A DNA stretch of 6,895 nt from Gammaproteobacteria bacterium (GCA_009843675.1 VYCZ01000397.1:1-6895); one strand, 5' to 3'. Shown: positions 1 to 6,840, counted from the first letter of the stretch. Notes: generated from the letters alone by a model not told the origin. Numbers and translations: made by a program.

Positions 1-585
1 GTTCATGGTTCCGCAAGAGAGTCGTATGCCGACCTGACCTCAATCACTCGTCATATTCACAAGCTGGCGCCGGAATCGACGATCTACACCAGCGATGCGG
101 GTACATTTTCCGGCTGGCTCGACCGTTACGTCAGATTTAACCGGCCGGGTACATTTCTTGGACCAATCTCCGGCGCAATGGGTTACGGTCTTCCTGCAGC
201 CATTGCCGCAAAACTGCACAAACCGGATCAACCGGTTGTTTCTTTTTCAGGTGATGGGGGCTTCCTCATGACAGGCGCCGAAATTGAAACAGCAGTGAGG
301 GAGCAAACCCCTTTAGTTGCCCTGGCATTTGACAATCAAAAGTATGCGACGATCGAAGTACACCAGGAACGCCACTATCCTGGACGGCCGATCGCAACTG
401 GACTTGGACCAGTCGACTTTGCGGAATTTGCATCATCCTTAGGTGGTCGCGGTTACACGATTCGACACGAGTCAGAGTTTCCTGACGCCTTTGCCGACGC
501 GTTAAAGAGCGACGAACCTTGTGTACTTGATATCAAAACAGATCCGGAACAAATCTCTGTCAACGATGATGTTATTCCTCAATAA
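1..585 (+). CDS. Thiamine-diphosphate-dependent enzyme (acetolactate synthase-like), C-terminal part
   Basis: The frame is open from the first base and ends at TAA (583-585), giving 194 visible residues. The start and roughly two thirds of the usual ~550-residue protein lie left of the window. The visible part is the C-terminal ThDP-binding (PP) domain. SDAG at about residues 31-34 and SGAMGYGLPAA at about 57-67 are typical of acetolactate synthase-like enzymes. The cofactor and Mg motif starts at GDG (84-86) and closes at DN (111-112), 25 residues later, followed by KYATIEVHQER, matching the family pattern NNxxYGTIRMHQER. Such enzymes decarboxylate 2-oxo acids or join carbonyl compounds through a ThDP carbanion in the cytoplasm. 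The PYR domain with the catalytic Glu is outside the window, so the reaction cannot be assigned. True biosynthetic IlvB is less likely because the YGTIRMHQE-type tail marks a separate, mostly uncharacterised subgroup. An internal ATG at 178 lies inside the domain and is not a credible start. Confidence 0.85.
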   Translation, partial: VHGSARESYADLTSITRHIHKLAPESTIYTSDAGTFSGWLDRYVRFNRPGTFLGPISGAMGYGLPAAIAAKLHKPDQPVVSFSGDGGFLMTGAEIETAVREQTPLVALAFDNQKYATIEVHQERHYPGRPIATGLGPVDFAEFASSLGGRGYTIRHESEFPDAFADALKSDEPCVLDIKTDPEQISVNDDVIPQ

Positions 586-587
586 CA
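570..587. other. Small inverted repeat at the convergent gene junction
   Basis: TGTTATT (570-576) and AATAACA (581-587) are perfect 7-bp inverted arms around a 4-base CCTC loop. The right arm contains the TAA stop of the ThDP gene, and the whole lies at or beside both stop codons of the convergent pair. It is the only clear hairpin between the two genes, so a role in ending transcription is conceivable. However, the stem has one G-C pair and no T-tract follows on either strand, so it does not meet the normal pattern of an intrinsic terminator. Confidence 0.25.
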
Positions 588-590
588 ATG

Positions 591-1394
591 CTAATTAGGG
601 ATGGAGTCAGTGATCTCCGCCACCCGAGGCAATGCCTCCAATCCTGCCTTATTCATTAACGGCAGGTATTTGTCACTGAACCAGTTTGTCACGCCCTCCC
701 GGTATCCCTTGGTCTGCGCCAGCCGGGAATACCAGTCGGCGACATGCGGCTTGTCATCCCACATCCCCTGAAGACAAAGATGATCCAGGCGCGTCACATA
801 GGGAGAGTAGGCAATATCAGCCAGGGACAGGCTGTCCCCGACAAGCCATTGATGTGACGCCAGGGCCTCATTCATTTCCGACAACAATTTTTCGTACTGT
901 TGAACAGCCTGGACAAAACGCGGTGAATCAACCCCGTGCGGAACTACCTGCCTCTGCACCTCCTGTATATAAGGGTCTATTATGCCGGCAAAATGTTTCT
1001 CCAGGGCTTCATCCGAACCACAAGCCTTGATCAACTGGTGGCGAAAGGCGATTGCAAAACTCAGCACGGCCACTTCCAGGTGCATCCCGTCATCCAGTTT
1101 TTTCATCCACCAGCGCGCTTTCGCCCGCCCTGCAGGATCTGCAGGCAATAACGGCGGCTCCGGATAAACATCGTTCAGGTATTCGATGATGATATTCGAT
1201 TCCACCACAATATTGCCGTCATGATCCAGGGCAGGCACGAGTCCTTTCGGGTGGATTTTCAGGAATTCCGGCCGTTGCTGATCACCACCTCGCAGGTCAA
1301 GTTCCACCCCTTCCCATTCCACTCCTTTCTCCGCCAACAGAAAGCGCACTTTCTGGGAACAGGTGGACATATCGTTATGGTAGAGTTTGAGCAT
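591..1394 (-). CDS. Glutathione S-transferase family protein
   Basis: A 267-residue cytoplasmic protein with both domains of a soluble glutathione S-transferase. The N-terminal thioredoxin-fold domain (about residues 1-80) opens with MLKLYHNDMSTCSQKVR. Ser10 and Cys12 are the candidate catalytic residues at the start of the first helix. The glutathione-binding cis-proline is in GLVPAL (Pro54), and the gamma-glutamyl-contacting Glu-Ser pair is at 65-66. The all-helical domain carries the SLAD N-capping box (190-193) followed by YVTRLDHL. A longer-than-usual helical region accounts for the extra length over ~220 residues. The ATG is preceded by GGAGGG about 7 bases upstream. It is the last gene of the minus-strand cluster, 19 bp after the monooxygenase. 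Its role is probably conjugation, reductive dehalogenation, ether cleavage or isomerisation of a pathway intermediate, or stress protection. The substrate cannot be read from sequence. Confidence 0.92.
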   Translation of the reverse strand: MLKLYHNDMSTCSQKVRFLLAEKGVEWEGVELDLRGGDQQRPEFLKIHPKGLVPALDHDGNIVVESNIIIEYLNDVYPEPPLLPADPAGRAKARWWMKKLDDGMHLEVAVLSFAIAFRHQLIKACGSDEALEKHFAGIIDPYIQEVQRQVVPHGVDSPRFVQAVQQYEKLLSEMNEALASHQWLVGDSLSLADIAYSPYVTRLDHLCLQGMWDDKPHVADWYSRLAQTKGYREGVTNWFSDKYLPLMNKAGLEALPRVAEITDSIPN

Positions 1395-1413
1395 GGTTCA
1401 TCCCTCCGGATTT

Positions 1414-2625
1414 TCAGATAACCGGCGAATTGGAGCCTTTGCCCAGCAGGATCCGCCCGTAAATCTCCGCGCTGGCATCGTACATGAGCAAGGCATGCAT
1501 ATTGGTCGCATGCAGGTCCCGCGAGGCCCGTTGCAGCACGTTCCTCAAAGATAACGCAGAGGCGCCGGCATAGTGAAACAACTTGACCACCGCATCCAGC
1601 AGCATTTTCACAGACAGGCAACAGTCCATACGGATACGCCCGCGCATCTCCATGGGCATGGCCTCATTCAACTTTGCATAATGGTCGATATCGTCAGCCA
1701 TTTTATACATGACCAGCTCTGCGGCGTGGATTTCCGCAGCAGCCGAACCCAGCGCCACCTGCACGGGGATCCAGTCATCGGCGATATGGTTTGTATAGGG
1801 CACTTTTTTGCCGGGAACGATTTTTTTGAATTCCTTCAACGCGGCCCGGGCAACGCCGAGAGCGCCGCCTACCAGGCAGATGGCCAGCACCGGGACGGCT
1901 TGCGACCGGGTAAGCCAGCCCGTGTCTTCGGCCTTGTACGCGGGCGCTTCCCGTTCTGTATATTGCGGTATGGAGATATATCGATGGGGCGGAATTCTCA
2001 CGTCCCTGGCCACCAGGGAATTACTGCCGGTCCCCTGGAGTCCGGCGACATACCAGTCATCCTTTATTTCTACATCGCCGGTAGGCATCAGCAGGTCGGC
2101 TTCATCGATCATTTCACCGGACTCATCGAAAACTTCCGCTCCCAGGATCAGCCATTGCGAATGCTCGCAACCGGACCCGAACGGCCAGAAACCGTTCAGC
2201 ACATAAGAACCGTCACCTTGTCTGATCGCCTTGCCTCGCGGCGCTATGACTGCAGAGACAAAGGTGTCGGGGTTGTCTCCGTAGACGTCCTGTTGCGCCT
2301 GCCTGGGGAAATGACCCATGAGCCAGCTATGGGCATGCCATACACCCAGCACCCAGGCCGTTGCGCCGCAACCCTCGCCCACTGCCGCCAGCACGTCGAT
2401 ATAGGAACGAAAGGGTAATTCATGACCGCCGCAAGATTTAGGTTGAATAGTACGCAATAACCCGTTGTTTTTAATCAGTTCGACGCTTTCCTTGCACAGG
2501 TGCCGGTCAGCTTCGGCCTGGTCGGCATACTGCTTCAGATCTTCCATGATTGATTCGGCCCTGGCCTTGATTTCTTCAGCGGTCAGTGTTTCTGTAGCGG
2601 CAACGGTTTGTGTCGGTATGGTCAC
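1414..2625 (-). CDS. Class D flavin-dependent monooxygenase (acyl-CoA dehydrogenase-like fold)
   Basis: A 403-residue protein of the group that includes HsaA, C2-type p-hydroxyphenylacetate hydroxylase and DszC. These share the acyl-CoA dehydrogenase fold but use reduced flavin and O2 to hydroxylate a substrate. Helical N-terminal domain: about 15-120, with LLRTIQPKSCGG (57-67). Middle beta domain: about 121-225, with PFGSGCEHSQW (148-158) and LQGTGSNSL (196-204), the flavin-contacting segments usual in this group. C-terminal helical domain (acyl-CoA dehydrogenase type 2): about 245-400, with FHYAGASAL (350-358) and LQRASRDLHATNMH (364-377), the conserved RD..H stretch. The SGC(D/E)H motif favours monooxygenase over true acyl-CoA dehydrogenase. 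Translation starts at GTG; the codon just upstream in frame is TGA, so no longer form is possible. No flavin reductase partner is in the window. It sits between the amidohydrolase (69 bp) and the transferase (19 bp). Aromatic or polycyclic substrates are typical for relatives. Confidence 0.86.
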   Translation of the reverse strand: MTIPTQTVAATETLTAEEIKARAESIMEDLKQYADQAEADRHLCKESVELIKNNGLLRTIQPKSCGGHELPFRSYIDVLAAVGEGCGATAWVLGVWHAHSWLMGHFPRQAQQDVYGDNPDTFVSAVIAPRGKAIRQGDGSYVLNGFWPFGSGCEHSQWLILGAEVFDESGEMIDEADLLMPTGDVEIKDDWYVAGLQGTGSNSLVARDVRIPPHRYISIPQYTEREAPAYKAEDTGWLTRSQAVPVLAICLVGGALGVARAALKEFKKIVPGKKVPYTNHIADDWIPVQVALGSAAAEIHAAELVMYKMADDIDHYAKLNEAMPMEMRGRIRMDCCLSVKMLLDAVVKLFHYAGASALSLRNVLQRASRDLHATNMHALLMYDASAEIYGRILLGKGSNSPVI

Positions 2626-2632
2626 TCACCTC
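2626..2632 (-). promoter_or_regulatory. Ribosome binding site abutting the GTG start of the monooxygenase
   Basis: On the minus strand GAGGTGA sits directly against the GTG start. All seven bases can pair with the anti-SD end of 16S rRNA, but only three bases separate GAGG from the start codon, closer than usual. The last three bases are an in-frame TGA, which fixes GTG as the most upstream start. The strong pairing supports this start, and the tight spacing plus GTG suggests modest initiation. Confidence 0.6.
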
Positions 2633-2694
2633 AAAATATAACAAAGCCAAACTAAATACAATCTTGAGGACAGGCTGATTCAACCCAGCTTGAT

Positions 2695-4410
2695 TTAATT
2701 TACCTGGTAGACCACAGTGCCGTTGATCATGGTCTTCTCAACCCTGACCTGGTGCAATTCCGTCACCGGAATATTGTAAGGATCACGGTCAAGCACGATC
2801 AAATCGGCCAGCAGGCCGGGTTCGATGCGGCCGACCTTGTCTGACATGCCGAGGTGTTTTGCCGAATTGACCGTGAACAGGCGGATGGCCTGGTCCAGTG
2901 AGATCGCCTGTTCCTTGCCGAAGTGTTTTTCGCTGCCACCGGGCGCTTCCCGGGTTACCAGCGCTTCCACCGCGATCCACGGATTGACCGACGGTACGAC
3001 AGCCCAGTCCGAGCCCGGCACCACCAGGGCGCCGGCTTCGATCATTTCCCGTACCGGCCAGACCCGCCTGGTGCGTTCATCTCCCACCTCTTTGGAAATA
3101 TCGTCGTTGATGGGACTGGGACTCCATAAATAAGGGGACACTTCAAAGGTCGCGCCGAGCGCACGGGCCCGGGGCAAGTCCTCCCGTGAAACGAAGGTGC
3201 AGTGGCCTACGTCGTGCAACTGTCCGCTGAAACCGTTAGCCGCGCGCGCGGCCTCGAAGGCATTCAATCCCGCCCGCACCGCGGCATCTCCTGCGGCATG
3301 GAACTTCACTGTCAGTCCCATCCAGTCGAACCGGGTCACCGCTTCGTCCAGGATGTCCTGGTCCACCAGCAGCATGCCATAACGGCTTGCCTCATCGTCG
3401 CGACCTTCCATGGGCAGTGCATAAGGTTCCAGCATCGCCGCGGTATGGCTGTCGGTCGGGACGCCGTCAAGAAATATCTTGATACAGTCGGTGGCAACAT
3501 TGGTTCGTGCATACAGGTTGCGGTCCGCGATAACCGCTTCAAGTTCCGGGTTGTCCGGTTCCCAGTTCAGGCACAGTCTGGCGCGTTGCCTGAGCAGTCC
3601 TGCATCGGCCATCTCGGCATAAAGCTCCGCTTCACGAGCCATCCCCGCTACAAATCCTGTGGAGGCTTCGGTGAAAGAGGTAATACCGTGGGACAGCATC
3701 TGGTCCAGGCTCCATTTGAGGGCTTTGCGCAAGGCTTCAAGTGAATGCGGCGGCACATGCATTCTGACCAGCATGATGGCCGATTCCCTCAGGATACCGG
3801 TGGGTTCGCCCGTGCTGTCGCGCTCGATGATGCCGCCTTCAGGGTCCGGCGTATCGGCCGTGACTCCGGCAACGGCCAGCGCCCTGGAGTTGGCCCAGGC
3901 GCTGTGGCCGCTGGTGTCGCTTAACAGAACGGGGTTGTCCGGTGAGATCGAGTCCAGCATGAACCGGTCAGGGACCTGTCCGATGGCGTGCGCATCCCAT
4001 TGTCCTCCGGTGATCCAGCCACCTGCGTCCGTTCTGTCAATGCAACCCTGTACTTCATGCTGGATCTGTTCCAGCGTAGAACCCTGTGCAATGGTGCATT
4101 CCGTCTGACGGACACCGGCAAACAGGGGATGAACGTGCATATCATGGAATCCCGGCAGAACTACCTTGCCGTCAAGATCGATGCGTTGGGTATGCGGGCC
4201 GGCCGTGTCGGTAACGGTGTCCATGTCCCCTACTGCGGTAATCACGCCGGCTCGAATGGCCAGCGCTTCCGCCTCGGGTTGTTCCGAACTCAGCGTGTAG
4301 ATTCTGCCGTTGGTGAGTATGGTATCAGCCTGTCCGTCTGCGGCCGGGGCATTTGCGCACAAGGCACACAAGACAACGGCGCCGAGCCAGGCCGGGATAC
4401 TTTCCTGCAT
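2695..4410 (-). CDS. Exported amidohydrolase, Amidohydro_3 / YtcJ-like metal-dependent hydrolase
   Basis: A 571-residue member of the amidohydrolase superfamily, YtcJ-type branch, whose few characterised members cleave N-substituted amides such as formamides. A hydrophobic segment (5-19) ending APA|AD (about 21-25) looks like a signal peptide, which would place the enzyme in the periplasm. The small N-terminal beta sandwich begins ADTILTNGRIYTL (28-40). The TIM barrel follows PGFHDMHVHP, with metal ligands His92 and His94. Further ligands and active-site residues fit KIFLDG (Lys311), VKFHAAGD (His371), VGHCTF (His403) and GSDWAV (Asp468). The chain returns to the sandwich with GRIEPGLLADLIVLDRDP (528-545). 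All expected metal residues are present, so it should be active. The ATG has GGGAG 7 bases upstream, and no canonical start exists further up before the in-frame stop. The signal peptide lacks the usual Lys or Arg. It lies 25 bp after the receptor gene, suggesting it acts on what the receptor imports. Confidence 0.92.
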   Translation of the reverse strand: MQESIPAWLGAVVLCALCANAPAADGQADTILTNGRIYTLSSEQPEAEALAIRAGVITAVGDMDTVTDTAGPHTQRIDLDGKVVLPGFHDMHVHPLFAGVRQTECTIAQGSTLEQIQHEVQGCIDRTDAGGWITGGQWDAHAIGQVPDRFMLDSISPDNPVLLSDTSGHSAWANSRALAVAGVTADTPDPEGGIIERDSTGEPTGILRESAIMLVRMHVPPHSLEALRKALKWSLDQMLSHGITSFTEASTGFVAGMAREAELYAEMADAGLLRQRARLCLNWEPDNPELEAVIADRNLYARTNVATDCIKIFLDGVPTDSHTAAMLEPYALPMEGRDDEASRYGMLLVDQDILDEAVTRFDWMGLTVKFHAAGDAAVRAGLNAFEAARAANGFSGQLHDVGHCTFVSREDLPRARALGATFEVSPYLWSPSPINDDISKEVGDERTRRVWPVREMIEAGALVVPGSDWAVVPSVNPWIAVEALVTREAPGGSEKHFGKEQAISLDQAIRLFTVNSAKHLGMSDKVGRIEPGLLADLIVLDRDPYNIPVTELHQVRVEKTMINGTVVYQVN

Positions 4411-4435
4411 CCTCTTTCTCCCGCCGTAAAACGAC

Positions 4436-6784
4436 TCAGAAATTGTAGTCCAGGGAAACCCCGTAAGTGGCCGGCATGCCGTTCATCCTCACGAAACAAC
4501 AGTTGCTGGTAGAGGTTGACAGCCAGTATTCATGGTTGAATATATTTCTTCCCCAGACCGTGACACTCCAGCGGTCGTCGGCGGCGCTGATGCCGGCCCT
4601 GGCATTTACCAGGAAATAATCGCTGATGGGCGGTTGTACTCCTTCGGCACCAGAGTTATCGTCCTTATAGGAAAAATCACCTGCAAGCTTCATGTTGAGG
4701 CTACTGGATACCGGCCATTCGTAAGTGAGTGTTCCGTTAACCTGCCAGGGCGGCGAGTTTGCCAGGTCGGAACCGGAAGCATCGAACCTGACCTCGTTCG
4801 GCCAGGCACTGGCCAGTTCGTCAACGGCCTCGTATTCCTTGATTTCCGTATTGAGCCAGGCGACGCCGAGGTCCAGGGTCAGCCCTGTGGTAACGAGCCA
4901 GTGCGCCTCCATTTCTATGCCTACGGATTCCGATTCAGGCACGTTGGTCAGTCCGGAGATGTTGCCTACCGGCGTGACGGCAACGGTAGGTTCCTGCTTG
5001 TCTTCATAATCATAGTAGAAGCCGGCAAGGTTCAGTTGCAGCCGGCCGTCAAACAGTGCGGATTTGATTCCTGCCTCGTATGACGTCAGCGTTTCCGCAG
5101 TGTACGGCAGTAACTGGGTGTGAGTCTGGGCCGCGGCGCCGTTGAAACCACCGGATTTGAAGCCTTTTGACACGGTGCCGTACAGCAGCACGTCTTCCAC
5201 AGGGCTGTAATCAAGCGTGACTTTCCACATCCACCTGTCGGTGGAGATTTCGTCGGAAAAAACGGCAAGTTGACCGAAAGTCGGCGAACCGGCTCTTTCA
5301 TCATAAATACCGCAACCACCCGGGAGCAGGGGACCGGGGTCCGGGAAGCCCTGCGGGATCATGACGAAAGGCGTGAGGATAAAGTTCCACAGGGCGCCCA
5401 GCGAACCGTCTCCGGTGTCGTAGGTGCAGCCGCTCCATTCACGTTTCTCATCCGTGTAGCGTGCGCCCAGGGTTAAACGGAAATCCTTGGCGAATTCGTA
5501 CTCGATATGGCCGAAGCCGGCGAACGCTTCCGTGGTCTGATCATAGGCCGTGTCTATGTCCAGTCCGGGCGGGTTGCCGAAAAAGGCAAAGAAAGACTCA
5601 TCCATGAACAAAATATAGCTCTCGCTCATATCATCCCAGGAATAGTGGGCGCCGACCAACCAGTACAGGTTGGAGTCGTTGTTTGACGAGAGGCGGATTT
5701 CCTGCGAGAAAACCTCCAGGTCGGTCGTATTAAGGACGTCGGCATCCTCAAACCCGACACCGGAGGGATCAAAAGTTTCATCCCGATCAAACTTGTCGTA
5801 AGAGGAAATAGTCGTCAGGTTTACCCCGCCAAAATCCCAATCCAGTTTTGCGGAAACGCCCTTGAGAGTGTTATCCCGTTTCGGGGGGAGGTCGGGCGAC
5901 CAGTCGGCTGCACGGCTCTTACCCTCGGAAAACACGATATTTCCGGGGGTGGGCAGTGCCAGTGAGGTCGGGAGACCTATGGTTGTCCCGTCAAACGGTG
6001 TGGGAGCCATGTTGTCTGAATTGTCCTCGTACCAGTGCAGGTTGATGAACAGCGATGCGTTATCGCTGATATCCAGGTCCAGCAGGCCGCGTACGGCAAT
6101 ATCGTCATACTCTCCCAGCCTGTCGCCGGGGCGGCTCAGGCTTTTCTGCCAGCCGTCACCGGCCGATTGGGTGGTTTTTACGGCAACGCGGGCCCGGGCC
6201 TTATCGGTCAGCGGACCGCTCACGTAGGCTTCAGCGTCGATCACGTCAAAACGGCTGTATCCCAATTTTATGCCGCCCGCAAATTCTTCGGTGGGTTTGC
6301 GGCTGACAAAGTTGATCTGGCCGGCGGTGGAATTACGCCCGTAAAGATCTCCCTGGGGCCCTTTCAGGACCTCCACGCGTTCCACGTCGAATAACACACC
6401 GCGGGTCATAACGGCGTAGGGAAGGTTAACTTCGTCGAAATAAAGCCCCACGGTACTCGAAGCCGAGGTGGTATAGTCTGCAAAACCGACACCGCGAATG
6501 GTATATACGGGAACTCCATGGGGTTGCGCATCGGTAACGGTCAGTCCCGGAGTGATGGTTTCCAGGTCCTCCGCCGATCGCACGCCGTAGTTTTCAAGCT
6601 GGGCCGCAGTGAACGCATTGACTGTGATGCCGACGTCGTTGATCCCCTGCTCGCGTTTCTGCGCAGTAACGATGACCTCTTCAAGCGCGGTCTGCTGGCC
6701 CAGGACGGAAGCGGGAAGAGCAGAAAACAAAAAAATCAGGCAGGAAGCCAAACTAAAGGGAGGAATTCGATTCTCGGCTGGCAT
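4436..6784 (-). CDS. TonB-dependent outer-membrane receptor
   Basis: A 782-residue ligand-gated outer-membrane transporter energised by TonB-ExbBD. The signal peptide spans about 1-29, with hydrophobic core 11-23 and likely cleavage at VLG|QQ. The TonB box EEVIVTA (35-41) follows directly. The plug domain (about 45-160) has ITPGLTV (77-83), YTIRGVG (94-100), VERVEVLKGPQG (134-145), LYGRNSTAGQINFVSRKP (147-164) and the barrel entry. The 22-strand barrel fills the rest, with YTDEKREW (443-450), TVSKGFKSGGFNG (537-549), YEAGIKS (569-575) and the terminal Tyr-Asn-Phe typical of outer-membrane barrels. Length is normal. The ligand is unknown: the type is common for organic substrates as well as iron chelates, and the adjoining catabolic enzymes favour an organic ligand. 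Cys453 and Cys491 lie in one probable surface loop, and Cys762-Cys763 are adjacent near the C-terminus. The ATG has GGAG 7 bases upstream. It is the first gene of the cluster. Confidence 0.96.
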   Translation of the reverse strand: MPAENRIPPFSLASCLIFLFSALPASVLGQQTALEEVIVTAQKREQGINDVGITVNAFTAAQLENYGVRSAEDLETITPGLTVTDAQPHGVPVYTIRGVGFADYTTSASSTVGLYFDEVNLPYAVMTRGVLFDVERVEVLKGPQGDLYGRNSTAGQINFVSRKPTEEFAGGIKLGYSRFDVIDAEAYVSGPLTDKARARVAVKTTQSAGDGWQKSLSRPGDRLGEYDDIAVRGLLDLDISDNASLFINLHWYEDNSDNMAPTPFDGTTIGLPTSLALPTPGNIVFSEGKSRAADWSPDLPPKRDNTLKGVSAKLDWDFGGVNLTTISSYDKFDRDETFDPSGVGFEDADVLNTTDLEVFSQEIRLSSNNDSNLYWLVGAHYSWDDMSESYILFMDESFFAFFGNPPGLDIDTAYDQTTEAFAGFGHIEYEFAKDFRLTLGARYTDEKREWSGCTYDTGDGSLGALWNFILTPFVMIPQGFPDPGPLLPGGCGIYDERAGSPTFGQLAVFSDEISTDRWMWKVTLDYSPVEDVLLYGTVSKGFKSGGFNGAAAQTHTQLLPYTAETLTSYEAGIKSALFDGRLQLNLAGFYYDYEDKQEPTVAVTPVGNISGLTNVPESESVGIEMEAHWLVTTGLTLDLGVAWLNTEIKEYEAVDELASAWPNEVRFDASGSDLANSPPWQVNGTLTYEWPVSSSLNMKLAGDFSYKDDNSGAEGVQPPISDYFLVNARAGISAADDRWSVTVWGRNIFNHEYWLSTSTSNCCFVRMNGMPATYGVSLDYNF

Positions 6785-6822
6785 GTTCTTTCTCCGGTAT
6801 TAACGCGAAACTGGCGCTGTCG

Positions 6823-6840
6823 AATTAACTACGAGTAATT
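6823..6840. repeat. AT-rich inverted repeat overlapping the -10 box
   Basis: AATTA (6823-6827) and TAATT (6836-6840) form 5-bp inverted arms with an 8-base spacer, covering part of the candidate -10 box and the expected transcription start. A repressor bound here would block the promoter. Short AT-only arms in AT-rich DNA occur easily by chance, so the call is weak. Confidence 0.2.

Larger units (their letters stand above)
591..6784 (-). other. Probable four-gene operon: receptor, amidohydrolase, monooxygenase, transferase
   Basis: Four genes on the minus strand follow each other with gaps of 25, 69 and 19 bp. Each has its own SD site, and I see no convincing terminator between them. The only good promoter candidate is upstream of the receptor gene. 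Their predicted sites run from outer membrane to periplasm to cytoplasm, consistent with an uptake-and-degradation unit. Co-transcription is inferred. The 69-bp gap could hold a weak internal promoter (TTGAAT, 17 bp, TGTATT on the minus strand), but the match is poor. Confidence 0.7.

Noticed and set aside
1259..1621. 120-codon minus-strand open frame spanning the transferase/monooxygenase junction
   Set aside because: It is out of frame with both real genes, overlaps conserved parts of each, and encodes a low-information, Cys- and Arg-rich peptide.
1573..2418. Long 281-codon plus-strand open frame
   Set aside because: It lies wholly opposite the monooxygenase, whose protein shows clear family motifs throughout. 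The plus-strand translation is rich in His, Arg and Gly, has no recognisable domain, and is best explained as an antisense shadow.
2659..2692. Hairpin in the 69-bp gap as a terminator between amidohydrolase and monooxygenase
   Set aside because: CAGGCTG and CAGCTTG can pair on the + strand, but the minus-strand RNA has an A-C mismatch, only four strong pairs in a row and no following T-tract.
2633..2694. Internal promoter before the monooxygenase (TTGAAT, 17 bp, TGTATT)
   Set aside because: Both boxes match consensus at only four of six positions, which is expected by chance in an AT-rich gap.
3202..3744. 180-codon plus-strand open frame
   Set aside because: It is antisense to the amidohydrolase barrel, has no recognisable motif and no good SD, and would not be expected beside a complete conserved gene.
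4385..4410. Lipoprotein signal on the amidohydrolase
   Set aside because: Cysteines at 15 and 18 lie in the hydrophobic core, but the residues before them do not form a lipobox. Cleavage by signal peptidase I after APA fits better.
3988..4512. 174-codon plus-strand open frame across the receptor/amidohydrolase junction
   Set aside because: It is antisense to both genes and the SD between them, and the translation has no family resemblance.
4532..5083. 183-codon plus-strand open frame
   Set aside because: It is antisense to the C-terminal barrel of the TonB receptor, with no domain signal.
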